Positions 43,770 to 54,917 of a DNA stretch of 64,000 nt are shown piece after piece. Where the stretch lies: positions 186,001-250,000 of the forward strand of contig JAWWNJ010000129.1 of assembly GCA_037176885.1 (NCBI GenBank). The letters run 5' to 3'. The notes below the pieces were generated by a model, which saw nothing but the letters and a program-made list of their open reading frames with translations, was not told the origin of the DNA and ran no database searches. The DNA is from Favolaschia claudopus. Its lineage: Eukaryota; Basidiomycota; Agaricomycetes; Agaricales; Mycenaceae. Both the position numbers and the translations under genes were made by a program. Every line of letters begins with the position of its first letter. The stretch's first letter is position 1.

Positions 43770-45504
43770 CTACTCAGCGGGCCTACGGTCAAGCTCCCCA
43801 GATTGTCGCTCATCGCCGTCGGCGGACGACGCATCATCGTGCACAATTTCCTCCGGTCGCGTTTTGATTTTCTCGTTATCTAGTCCGACCACGACAAAGC
43901 TCAGTAGTACGAGCAGTGCACCGAAAATGACTTGACCGCGAGTAAATTTGCCCCTGGCAACGTGAACGTCAGAGGCGGACATAAGGTACACGAATAAACG
44001 AACAAAATGAAGTCCCCCAGGACCGCCAAGGGAATCGTGAGACTGAGTCCGACGGTTACTACCAGCGGAGTCGTCTTGAGCATCGCGAGAACATAAAGAT
44101 AGTCGCTCGACAGCGTTATGGCCATCTGTTGCAGCAGTTCAGTCATCTCAAGAATGGTGGGGAGAACGAGAGAATATACGTTGACAGCCAATGCAGCAAC
44201 AGCGGAACCATGTGGTAGCTCAAGCGTCTCTACACCAATCAAGTGTAGGAATAGGCCGATGGGCCAACACATAAGGATGTTGAAGAGCCCTACGAAGCCA
44301 AAGAAAAGCTGCATGTCGACGCGCGACTCGGAGCGTATTCGGACCTTCAGCAGGATGACATAGAGAGCGTAGAAGAGAGCGGATATGAGTGCAAGCGAGT
44401 CTCCCAGTATCGGATGGGGGGCCAGGTCTTCAGCATGAGCCAATGGTCTAGAGGCGGGCCCGGCAGGCTGCTGGGGTTGTATTGAGTCGGATACAGATAC
44501 CAGTATGACACCGCCGAAACTGGGAGAGAATAAGTCGAGGCGCAGAAAGATGCGCTAGGCAGAACCTTGTTACAACCGCACCAACTTTTGCTACGGTTAG
44601 TCGTTCGACACGAAATATTCGGCCAATGCCCAATGTAAAAAATCCTCGAACAGAATGAATAGCTGAAAGTCTTCATCTAAAGCGACTTACCGCTCATACT
44701 GGATAGAATCGTGGCGCTAGCCACGCTGGTATAGTCGAGGGACGCGTTGACGGCCCAATTAGCGATGAACCTGCGGAGAACTGTTATTAATGCCCCGAAA
44801 TCCCTGAACACCCAACGCACCATAGAAAGCAAAAAACGAAAGCAAGTCTAGCAGTTTCTTGAACAGTCAAAGGCGGTAGTTCGTCTTCAAACGGATCAGA
44901 ATGTATGGGCTGCTGCACCGCGGTTCAAAATTCAGCACTAAACCAACACCCTCTCGACGGAACAAACCTCGGGTTCAGGCAGTACGTGTGACGAATCAAC
45001 AGCTAAGGGCTGATAATGCATCCTAGTAGCCATCGGCACCCGAATAGCACAGTATTGCGGGAAAAATCATACCTACCCCGTCGGACAGGTTCCCTCTCGT
45101 CCAGTGTCCCGCTCCGTTTCCGCCACCATTGTCGCAGTTTGAATGGAATGAGGTATAGCGCAAATGCGCTCGTGTTCATATAGGTTACCCTTGCACGAGT
45201 TTCAAAACCCAAGACAATATACACGAGAATGTCAAACGCACAGAAACGGTTTCTCAAATCCGCCTTGGTACATGCTCTGCATTCGCGAATGAGCTCCGAG
45301 TCTGAGCTCGTGAACAGTTATAATTCAAACCTGGGTAACAAAGTTGGACGATGTCCATAGAATGACCACCACGAGGAGGAGTCCGATACCAATTGCATAG
45401 TCGCGTGTAGCCCGTAGACGTGACTGTGCGCGAGAGGGTGACACCGACTTGCCGCTGCGCGATATGCTGCGTGCCGGGTGCCCAGGGGATGAGAAAGTGT
45501 CCAT
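43770..45504 (-). CDS. SLC35F5-like drug/metabolite transporter of the vacuolar type
   Basis: Multiple exons encode about ten hydrophobic helices. They read MDTFSSPGHPARSISRSGKS, YAIGIGLLLVVVILWTSSNF, YMNTSAFALYLIPFKLRQWW, FIANWAVNASLDYTSVASAT and ILSSMS. The second half reads LALISALFYALYVILLKVRI, MQLFFGFVGLFNILMCWPIG, SDYLYVLAMLKTTPLVVTVG and GQVIFGALLVLLSFVVVGLD. The order and the W-N-A-S-L-x-Y-T-S-V-A-S-A-T-I-L motif match SLC35F3/F4/F5 and yeast vacuolar YML018C. The substrate is unknown. The C-terminus is an acidic cytosolic tail. The start is uncertain between ATGs at 45504 and 45540; the former has the better context. Confidence 0.75.
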
Positions 45505-45782
45505 CTCGAGCGTGTTGGTGCCCTGGCGTGTGGAATTCATAAACGCATGTTGTGGTGAAGCGCAAGGTTGGATAATAGTTATGACAGATGGCGCGTTTAG
45601 TAACTCGCGTCAATACATTGAATTTACAGGTAAGAGGTACAAAAGCGTCATAAGGACGGTACTTGCAAGAGTCCCTGGTTAACCGAGAGTGTGTATATGG
45701 TAGAATACGCAGATTCTAGTAAGATATGGAATAAGAATCGGAGCGGCGGACGTTAAACAAACGCGGAGAACGTCAGGTTGTA

Positions 45783-47254
45783 TTACGAAACCCGGAGTTT
45801 TACTTTCTCGAAAATCCTGAAGAGGCTGATCACCAGATTCGCACAATAAGCAAGCAAGCCAAAAGCTACAAGACATATGAGGGCTGGGGAATTAACGTCA
45901 GTCAGACTATGCATCGACAAGCGACAAGTGAAAGCTGTTACTCGCCTACTTGATCGTCGCAACGTTGGTCTTCGCTGACCGGGTCATTATTCGATTGAGG
46001 GCGAGGGATGGTGCTGTACCACGATATCGTAGAGCCCGAAGCACACGGGATGACGGAGGTAAAAAAGTTGTCGAAACAGAGAGATAGCGCAGCGGACCAC
46101 ATGCAGATGAAAAAGACTTCAAAAAGAGTGTGTGCGAGCTTGGCGGAAGTCCGCCAAAGACCCAATGGTCGCCCGAAATAATCAAACTAGCCGAGGTGCG
46201 GTTAGTTAGGGATGATCGAAAACGCGAAGCGACGAAACGGATTCACGTATATCGAGGTTAGAACGTGTACAAGGGTGGGCGGGGCAAAGATGATCACCAA
46301 AGTCCTGTGCGCTATATAAGCCACTGGCAGATGAAATTCAGAGGAGCCACGCACGGAGAACTGCCCAATTCGCCCATGGTATTGAGGCGCCTTTCAAGCA
46401 GCCGTATTCGGATGGCAATTCCAAGTGCAGTTGTGGTGAAAGCAAGATTTATACATCGAAAAAGCTGTAGAGCCATAAGCAACAGAGCGGGATATAGGAC
46501 GACGGAGCACCGCATACCAAAGGAACGTAAGTGTTTGTGAGAATGAATGTCCGCAGTCGCCTCCGCCGTCGCTGCCAAACAGTATGGTCTTTGTTGGCGC
46601 CACCTGGAGAACCGCTCTCTTCGTCGTGTTCGTTGTAAGAAGAGCTATCGCTGTGATGGCGTCCCGCCGGACCTTGTGCTCCCACTCTGGACGTCCAAGG
46701 AGCATCCCAGCCCGGCGTAGCATTGTGCTGCGCAGTGAAGGCGCCGGCAGGCGGAGTGGGGAGTGTGATGGACAAATTCCAATTACGATTCAGCTGACGG
46801 TTTCGCCGAGGGAAGGTACTGCCGTCGCGAGTACCGCTGGGCCGCCAGGAGATTGAGCGATTGGTGAAAGAAACGGTTCTGCGATCCGGCTTCTCTGTGA
46901 GCGTGGGGATACTATAAGGGTCCTCCGCTGCATCGGAGTCGCCGCGAGGACGGGCGAAAGCCCACCAGCGGCTGGCGGAGTTTGATGGACCGTAGGCGGA
47001 ATTAAACGAGGGCACAGATGCATGAGATTCGACGGCATGAAGAGAGTCGGCGAAATGCTGTTCTTCTGTAGGAGACGGCGGCTCGTCTTTTGCCCAGGCT
47101 GAAAGAAAGTATAAGAGTATATAGACAGAAGTTGGGAGAAAGAATTACGGGGAGAGGTGATAACTGAAGGGAGGGGGGGCGGAGGATGAATGGTATGGCG
47201 GGAACGACTGGGGGAGCGATTGATTGTCGAACTTGTGGAGGGCCTGAGGGACAT
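45783..47254 (-). CDS. SRF1-like tetraspan protein (regulator of phospholipase D)
   Basis: Exons join to [20 protein letters not shown], a long Ser/Pro-rich N-terminus with [15 protein letters not shown], and [17 protein letters not shown]. Four membrane segments follow: [58 protein letters not shown] and [35 protein letters not shown] lies between the second and third. This is the architecture of fungal SRF1, a membrane regulator of the phospholipase D Spo14. The last intron (45884-45945) needs a GC donor (GCGAGT). The alternative GT donor four bases downstream would put the fourth hydrophobic segment out of frame. It has about 400 residues. The start is 90 bp from the divergent NIP30 gene. 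Confidence 0.7.
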
Positions 47255-47344
47255 GGTGGTGGTACAAGCCCAAAGGGCCGCTTGGCACCTGTCACGCGTT
47301 GTTATTTTCACGTTCCTCTTCTTGACCACCACATACTACCCATT

Positions 47345-48214
47345 ATGGAAGAGGCAGTCCCTTCCCTTACTGCGGCTGGCATCGGGTCTAGATTCATCAG
47401 TTCTGAAGACGTAGACACTGCAAAGGTCTCTACCGCCAATCTCCATCTACAGCATCTATCAACAGTGAACACCCATTCATTTAGGCTCGTCGTGAGGAGC
47501 AATGGAAGGCCGCGTATGCACGGATCGGCATGGAGCCTCCGCCCCAGCAAGAACAAGATTTTTCAGACGGCCGAAGTCTCGCGGAAGTGAGCTCAGCAAC
47601 ATCCTTCTCCGCTGCGTTGTGTATTGACGCGCCTTCTTCTTCTCCTGGTGTGACGCGTAGAAACTCGCAGCTAATAAGGTTTGTGCATAACTCGAAACGG
47701 CACCTCAACGTCCGAACACCTTTGTAGATCGCCAAGCAAGAGGAGTGGGAAGAAAAGACTAAACTAGCGAACCAATTCCGTGCGCTCGAGGAGGATGAAA
47801 TCATGTTTCTCGACTCTGTGCGGGAAAGGCAAGAGGCTGAAGAGCGAGAACGAAGGGAAAAGGACGGAGAAGAGGTCCAGAATTTCAAGTCGTGCGTTCC
47901 GTTCATCTCCTCAATTTCATGGTGTAATGTGTTGCAGAGCTGTTGCGGCGCGCAATAATGCTGTCAACAACCCCCCTCCAACAGTTTCCACCAAACCTGT
48001 GGCCGCCGCGCCTCCCAAACCGCCTGCAGCCCCTCGCAAGAAAGGCCCACTCAAGGGTGTGGTTGTCAAGAAGAAAGCCAAACCACCAACACCGGCCAAG
48101 GAAGGCGCGGCGAATGCTGAAATCACCAAACCAGATGCGGCAAAACGAGATCCCGCTGACGACAAAACCGATGAGCAGCCAGACCCCAAACGCCGCCGAA
48201 TATCAGAGGCTTAG
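47345..48214 (+). CDS. NIP30/FAM192A family nuclear protein
   Basis: Four exons give about 200 residues. The N-terminal family block reads GSRFISSEDVDTAKARREEQ and W, then DGRSLAEIAKQEEWEEKTKL, ANQFRALEEDEIMFLDSVRE and RQEAEERERREKDGEE. The F-x-S-E-E-D/LDEDExxFLD pattern is diagnostic of the NIP30 domain found in FAM192A/PIP30, which binds the PA28-gamma proteasome activator in animals. The C-terminal half is Pro/Lys/Ala-rich and ends PDPKRRRISEA, a nuclear signal. Its role in fungi is unknown. Its stop is only 21 bp from that of the convergent ESS2. Confidence 0.8.
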
Positions 48215-48235
48215 CAGAATCAATGTACATTATCT

Positions 48236-49851
48236 CTATCTTTTGGTCACTGCATTTGGCGTCGGAGTCCATCGTACGCGGTTCAAGTCCTTTTGCTTTC
48301 CGTCCCAATCTGCTACTCTGTCCATCGCCTCGGCTCTTCGTGAAGCCATCGCCCCCATTGTTGTTCTGTCAAGCAAACGGCGTGCGGCAGGTGTCAAGTT
48401 TCCCGCTGCCTCTGAGCGTCGTGGCGTCCAACTGGGTGGTCCCATGGACCCTTTCTTTGAGCTGCTCACCGGCGTTCGCATCGTGATTCCCGGTGTCTTC
48501 CCACCAATCCCCAGCAGCCCGGCTTTGAGACGCAAGCTCTTGGACGCGTTGTTGGACAGTCTGTGTGCAACGGCTTCGCGTGAAGTGGGAGCTGGAATAT
48601 GAAATGGTGTATTTGGCGGCGGCAGATCGTCTGACTGCGATATAATGCGCGGAGTCGCGTTCAAGGTTCCCCACGTCATGAGCTGCTTGACCGCCGCTGG
48701 TCCTAGTTCGTCAGGCGTAGGCGAAGGCAGGTTGGGCACGAGCGAAAAATTATTTATTGTCGGCGACCGCGGCCGATCTACCAACTTGTAAGAAGTGAAT
48801 AAAGATTGAACCAACGAACTCACAGGGTGTCCCAGTGATAGCTGCATCGACACGGCTTCGTGTGGGGCTCGGCGGTGCAGACATGGCGCGAGAGTTTGAA
48901 CGTGAGTCATCTTGCTCGGGAAGACGCGTACTGTCGTGGATGATAGCGCGCGGGTCACCTGTAGATGTACTGGGAAGAGTATGATACGGAGACTGGTCCG
49001 CGTCCGGGGCAAACATGAGGGAATTGCGAGCCTAGGGATGAAGAATTTTGAGTCGGGAATAATTTAGTTTGCATCAAGAATACCTTGAATTTCCAGCCAT
49101 CGACTCCTGCCTTGCGAGTATCCTTCTGCGGGGCCATCACATCCACTGCGCTCTCAGAAAGTATCAATGCCAGTGCCTTGCTCGTGTCTTCTCCTTCTTT
49201 CTCCCCGGCCTCGCCCTCCTCTTCATCATCGTCCCCTTCCTCCGCCTTCCCTTTCCCCTTCACATCCTCAATGAGCCCCTTCGGCGTCGGCGCCTCAATA
49301 CGAAACTTCTCCCTCACCCCCACAACACTCTGCGGCTCAATCATCATCCTCTCCCTATCCTTAATCAACCTCTCCCTCTGCGCCTCAACCCTCTTCTGCG
49401 CCTCCCATGCCCACCCCCAGCTTTCCTTCCGCTTCCTATTCTCCTCATCCAATATCTGCGTGAAACTCGAGTTGTCCTCCGACGTGTACCGCGCTTGAAA
49501 GTTGTCAAGACTCAGATCCGTGTCGTACCGCGGGCGTTTCGCAGCGGAGGGCCCGTCGTGTCGCGGGGTCTCGGAGGGACCGGCGGCGTACGGCGTGCGC
49601 CCCGGAGTCTGCATCGGTCGCTGAAGAGGTGTGGCATTGACCTCTTCCAGCCGTCGCACAGAGGCATTGATGAGGTGGGGGTCTTGCGAGCGCAGGGCGT
49701 CCAGGTATCCGTTCGTTGCATCGAGGTGGACAAGCGACGGAAAGAAATCGCGCGCGATGATCTTGGACAGGGCTTCCATGTATTCGTCCTCCTCCAGTAC
49801 CGTTTGTCTGTTCAGCGAGCGCTCTGGCGCTGAAGGTCCTGGCTCAGTCAT
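48236..49851 (-). CDS. ESS2: Splicing factor ESS2 (DGCR14 homologue)
   Basis: The start MTEPGPSAPERSLNRQTVLE is followed by the family signature EYMEALSKIIARDFFPSLVH and LDATNGYLDAL. The central part holds SSFTQILDEENRKRKESWGW and EAQKRVEAQRERLIKDRERM, then an acidic lysine-rich linker. Later exons read RNSLMFAPDADQSPYH, DRPRSPTINNFSLVPNLPSP, PDELGPAAVKQLMTWGTLNA, NTPFHIPAPTSREAVAHRLS and GSMGPPSWTPRRSEAAGNLT. It ends TPNAVTKR. The W-G-T-L-x-x-T-P-R motif and the length near 500 fit DGCR14/ESS2. The family is a late-spliceosome (C complex) component in the nucleus. Confidence 0.9.
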
Positions 49852-49988
49852 TGCGGCAAGATGGACGGAAAGAGCAAGGGGTGTGGTGTATTACGTAATA
49901 TATTCATCGAAAAAAAGCACATAATAATCGTCGTAAAGTACAGCAGCGGCATTACAACCAACCCGTTTCCTTCCCTAACATACATATC

Positions 49989-52199
49989 CTACATCGCTGT
50001 ACTTCCTGACCGCGGCCTCAGGCCGTCGGCACTCTTCCGCCCTCCGGTACTACTCGGACGCCCTATCCGGCTCTGCGAGAGGGCAGACGATAGAGGCTTC
50101 GGTGCTCGTATCGTCACGTTCGCATGCGCTCCGCTGGGTAGAGAGGGCAATGTCTTCCCAGCTTCGCTATACCGTGAACTCGCAGTACTCGCCAGAGAAG
50201 ACGGCGTGCCCGAACCAGGTCGCGGTGGCGGCGGCATCGTCGTCGGCCGCTCCCGCTCCCGCGACTCGGGCATTGGAGGGATATTCGTGCTCGCCCCCAG
50301 CGAAGAACGTTTCGAGTATGGATTATTTGACGCTGACGGGCCTGTGGACCGCTTCGCGCCAGCTATTGAGTGTGAGAGGCCGCCAGACGGGATGGGTAAG
50401 AATGTTGGTGTTGAGGGCCGAGAGGAGGATGAGGAGGAAGATGAGGGGATGGATATGGTGGCAGAGCCACTAGAGAGTCGTGATTGCGGTCGCTTCAGAC
50501 CGCTTGATGAAGAAGGCATGGTGGAATGATTCAAAGGATTGGATAGTTTACTTGTAGGTGGCGGCATTGCGGAGGCGGTAGACGCTGCAGGACGGAAAGG
50601 GATAATCCCCACGGGGCTCGACGCCCTTCGTCGTTCCCCGGGTTTCGGCTTTGGCGGGGATGGCGAGTCCTCCATGATGAGAACCCACCCTGCAGAGTCC
50701 CGCTTCTTCGACTTGTCTTCTGATTCGCTTTCGCTGCTACGCTTCGGATTGTCGACATTCCGGCGCGTTGATGTGAGACTCTCCCAACTTGAACGTACAG
50801 AAGGCTTGTTTGACCCTGTAGATCCATTGGTCATGGTAGACGCAGCAAGAGTATTGGCATTTGGCTGTTTGGTGAGACTACCCATGCGTAACCGCGGAAC
50901 GCGCGTGATCTTCTGCTCCAAATTCCGTACCCGTGCTCGCATCTCGGAGACCATCTGTACGCCCTTGCTCCTGGAAGTTGACGTCGTGCTCGAGTTGGAA
51001 TTGGTACTCATGGTCGACGGATTACGAGCAGCAACTGGACGGTAGGCCGGGGATCGAGGGCTATAGAGCGAGGGGAGTGTAGTGGAGCGTGCTATGCCTG
51101 AGCTTCCGGGGGGTGTCGCAATGTGGGACTTGAACGCGCCCGAACGATTCACCAACGCATTTTGAGCCTTTGCTCGTGGCGTGGTGTCCACAGGTGTCTC
51201 TTCCATCGATGACGGAAGGCTGTCTGTGCTCGGAGTGAGGTCTTCAAGTTGAAGGTCGGCAGGGGCTTGGGTATTCAGTAGATTATCCTCCGATTGAGGG
51301 GCAAGTTGAGGGAAAAGAGAGGAAGGAGCAATAGAGTTATTGTCCGATGCGGACTGAGCCGCTAATTGGTCTTTCAGTATGGAGACCTCTACGTTGGCAT
51401 CTGGAGACGGGGAAAATCAAATTTGAGGTTGAAGAACGAGGATGTGTGACGCACCTCTTAATTCGTCTTTTAGTCGCTGGCATTCTTCTTCAAGGTTTGC
51501 CTTATCGAGAAGCTCATGCTCAAGCAGAATCTTCTCTTCCAAGGCACGCGAATATTTGGACTCGATGTCGGCAAGACTCGACGATATGGCTCGTTCATTA
51601 CGCTCGAGGTCGTCGGTGCCCATTTCAAGTTCACGCAGCTGGACCTTTGCCTGCTGGTGCTCCTGCCGCAGTTTGTCCAGCTCCCGCTGGAGAGTGGCCG
51701 TTGCCGTGTTGTGAGTGGTCTGTAGGGACATGAACTTGGACTGTGAACGCGCAAGCAACGGTTGATTAGCGTGACAACCAGGGGGCCAAAGTCGGCGGGG
51801 GCAGCGTAAACGCACCTTCCATTCGTCCCGTTCATTCTCTGCGCGCGCAACCTTGACCTTGAGATCCTGCTGAGCCTTCTCTGTCCTCTGCAGCTCAGCT
51901 TCGAGCTCAGCCTCTAGCTCCTTGCTCGCGACCTGGAAGTCGTCGAGCTCTGCGCGCGTTTCTGCAAGCATATCGGCGACCTTGAGTGTTGGATGAGTGT
52001 TGCTACGATTATTTGCAACGGGATATTGACCTCATTGTACTTTTCCCGCCAGTCGCTCGAAGAGGAGTAGCTTGTTGGAGGAAAAGGTGAGATTTGAGGA
52101 TATAGGATGTGTTGAGTTGTACCTGAGGTGGTTATCGTCGAAGGACATGAGGCGATCCCTGCGCAGAAGGTCTTGAGGCGGAGACAAAATGGCGGTCAT
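49989..52199 (-). CDS. nudE: Nuclear distribution protein NudE (NDE1 family)
   Basis: Exons join from MTAILSPPQDLLRRDRLMSF through SSSDWREKYNE to ADMLAETRAELDDFQVASKE. The NudE coiled coil continues as ELEAELEAELQRTEKAQQDL, SKFMSLQTTHNTATATLQRE, NERAISSSLADIESKYSRAL and EEKILLEHELLDKANLEEEC. The rest is a long Ser/Pro-rich tail with a short helix, MVSEMRARVRNLEQKITRVP, and ends RPRSGSTAM. NudE binds LIS1 and dynein and supports nuclear migration in hyphae. The spacing of the coiled coil and the ESKYSRALEEKILLE segment are typical. The tail has no known domain. Confidence 0.85.
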
Positions 52200-52302
52200 G
52201 GTTCGTTACCCGACCAAGTTTGATTTAGAAACAGCTTGTTTGGCGCGTACGTACGATCAAAACATTGGTACGTAACACTGTTCACCGAGTACGTAACACT
52301 CT

Positions 52303-52962
52303 TCACTGTGGCTTTGCACATTTTCTCTTTTCTACTTTACCAGTTTCTGGACACCTCATCTCTTTCCAACTCACGGCCACCATCGTCTTTCCCGCCTCGC
52401 TCACCGCAAACACAACCCCTAAGTCGTTTCTCGCCGTCGTGATAAAGTAGCTTCGCGCGTCCCCCAGTGAAATCTGGTCACTCGACGCGTAAGTAGCAAG
52501 CAGTCAGACAGTAATACAACACGCACCACTTCGCCGCGCACTACATCGCCCCCACGGAACGAATCTCCAATTTTCACCCGATCCTTCTCCGTCGCCCGCA
52601 CATCCTGCGTTCTAATTACTCCCGTGAATTCTTCGCCCGCCGGAAGTGGAACGCCGTCCACTACGGATATGGAGAGGGTCGCTTGTAGTGGAGACAGGCG
52701 GATGACGGTTCCAAGCACAATTGAGTTTATCGAGGGAGGCTGGGGTCGCACACGAGAGATAGATAATACCTGTCCAATTGTTCACTTCCATCTATTTTTT
52801 CAGTCCATCGCAAATACGAACAGGTCCTTCTTGGTTTGGTATGCCTACCACACTGGCTCTGAGTTCCGAGTCGCGTACATATATTCCAGCGCCAATCTGG
52901 GGAATTGGCGCGTTCCTTGGGACGGGTATTGGCTGACCAGGCAGGACACAGTTGGACGCCAT
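52303..52962 (-). CDS. CSL4: Exosome complex component CSL4
   Basis: Three exons give about 190 residues: [40 protein letters not shown], then [20 protein letters not shown] and [20 protein letters not shown] (S1 domain). The last exon reads [20 protein letters not shown] and [20 protein letters not shown]. Its cysteine pairs match the C-terminal zinc-ribbon region of CSL4. It is a cap subunit of the nuclear and cytoplasmic RNA exosome. The stop codon lies in a direct repeat: TACGTAACACTgTTCAC and TACGTAACACTcTTCAC occur 4 bp apart at about 52269-52306. It shares an 85-bp divergent promoter with the E2 gene. Confidence 0.88.
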
Positions 52963-53047
52963 GTTTGCCTGCGAGTTACAAGTCAAAACAACTGTCCGAA
53001 TAATCCCGACACGGGCTTTACTTCTTTCCTTTCCTTCTTTTTCCGCC

Positions 53048-54680
53048 ATGGCCTCTCTTGCTCGCGTCTTTGCGCGTCGTACGCCGCAATTTGCTCCCTT
53101 TCTATCTGTCTGTCCTCACCATAATTTGCAGGCCTCCATGCCTCCGCACGGAGAAGCGCTCTTTCTCAGTTCAATATGCCTGCAATGAGTCCGACCATGA
53201 CTGAGGGTGGTATCGCGTCTTGGAAAAAGAAGGAGGGGGACTCTTTCTCGACTGGAGAGGTTCTTCTTGAGATTGTCAGCATTACCAGCTTTCTTAACGC
53301 GTTCTCCGCACTAACGTATAGACTGCAGGAGACCGACAAGGCAACGATAGACGTGGAAGCCACCGACGACGGTATTCTTGCAAAAATCATCGTGAGCCTT
53401 TCCCATGTTCCTAATATTTCCTCTGACTTCCGAAACTAGGCCCAAGACGGTGCAAAAAATGTTCAGGTTGGCTCACCCATCGCAATTGTTGGTGAAGAAG
53501 GCGATGATATATCTGGCGCCGACGACCTGGCCTCCAAAGCCTCCGCTTCCAAGCCCCCACCCGAGGAGAAGAAGGACGACTCGCCCCCACCTCCCCCCAA
53601 GGCTGAGTCTGCTCCCTCGCCGCCCAAATCCTCCACGAGCCAGTCGTCGCCGAAAAGCGATCTTCCTTCAGGCGACCGCATATTTGCTTCCCCCATTGCC
53701 AAAAAGATCGCTCTCGAGCGTGGTGTGCCTCTTGGTAAACTCACAGGGTCTGGACCTAACGGCCGTATTATCCGGGAGGACGTCGAGAAGTACACACCTT
53801 CTTCGTCCGCCGCTTCGACGACTCCCACAACATCCCAGCCTCCTTCCGCGCAGCTGCCAGATTATACCGACACTCCCGTCTCAAACATGCGCCGCACTAT
53901 CGGTGCACGTCTGACACAGTCGAAGCAGGAGCTGCCCCATTACTACGTCACGGTCGACATCACCATGGACAAGGTTCTCAAACTGCGGGAGGTGTTCAAC
54001 AAGACTTTGACCGAAAAGGACAAGTCGGCCAAGCTGAGTGTGAACGACTTTATCGTGAAGGCTGTCGCGTGTGCTCTCGCCGATGTTCCCGAAGCAAATT
54101 CAGCCTGGCTAGGAGAGGTTATCCGGACGTACGTCTTTTTGATTTGTTATCGACCCGTGTTCTTATGTGGCCATAGATACAAAAAGGCGGACATATCCGT
54201 GGCTGTCGCAACTCCTACCGGTCTCATTACCCCCATCGTCAAGGACGTAGGTTCCAAAGGACTTGCCACCATTTCTGCCGAGACCAAAGCTCTGGCGAAG
54301 AAAGCGCGCGACGGCAAACTGGCTCCCGCCGAGTACCAGGTACTTATTTCTCTCTCTCTCCCTGTCTCTCTTCCAATTTTTTCGTTACTTTCGTTACTTA
54401 TCCGCTACAGGGTGGAACCTTCACGATCTCCAACCTCGGCATGTTCGGCGTTTCCGACTTCACCGCGATCATCAACCCTCCGCAATCCTGCATTCTGGCA
54501 GTCGGCGCGACCGAGGCCAAGCTTATTCCCGCGCCGGAGGAGGAGCGCGGGTTCAAGACGATTCAGAACATGCGGGTCACTTTGAGCTCTGACCACAGGA
54601 CGGTGGACGGTGCGATTGCGGCGCGGTGGATGGCGGCGTTCAAGGGCTATTTAGAAAACCCTTTGACGTTGATGTTATAA
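53048..54680 (+). CDS. LAT1: Pyruvate dehydrogenase E2, dihydrolipoamide acetyltransferase
   Basis: A mitochondrial leader ([11 protein letters not shown] spliced to [12 protein letters not shown]) precedes the lipoyl domain [20 protein letters not shown]. It continues through [17 protein letters not shown], with the lipoyl-lysine in ETDKAT. A Pro/Ala/Ser-rich linker, the E1/E3-binding domain ([34 protein letters not shown]) and the catalytic core follow. The core includes [60 protein letters not shown] and [16 protein letters not shown] with the active-site His. It ends ENPLTLML, about 460 residues. The enzyme transfers acetyl groups to CoA in the mitochondrial matrix. Its lipoyl group is made by the lipoyl synthase encoded 6 kb downstream. 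Confidence 0.93.
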
Positions 54681-54917
54681 TTTTGTCTGGTTTGTTTGTC
54701 GCGTGTGGCCGACCTTCGGCTTTGAAAGTCTTTCAAACAGTGCTTATATAGAATTAATTGACCATACCTACACCGCTCTACTGCATCGTGCGGTTTTTTC
54801 TGCTTGCCTAAGTAAGTATTCGGAAATCTGAATACGCCATCAGTCACAACATTGTCACGCGACCGTGACACTTCTTTGGCGAAATTTTCACTTGCTTTCC
54901 ATCATCTTGAGTTTCGA

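Noticed and set aside
49069..49833. A 254-codon plus-strand frame rich in Leu, Arg and Pro
   Set aside because: Antisense shadow of ESS2, whose family signature is clear on the other strand.
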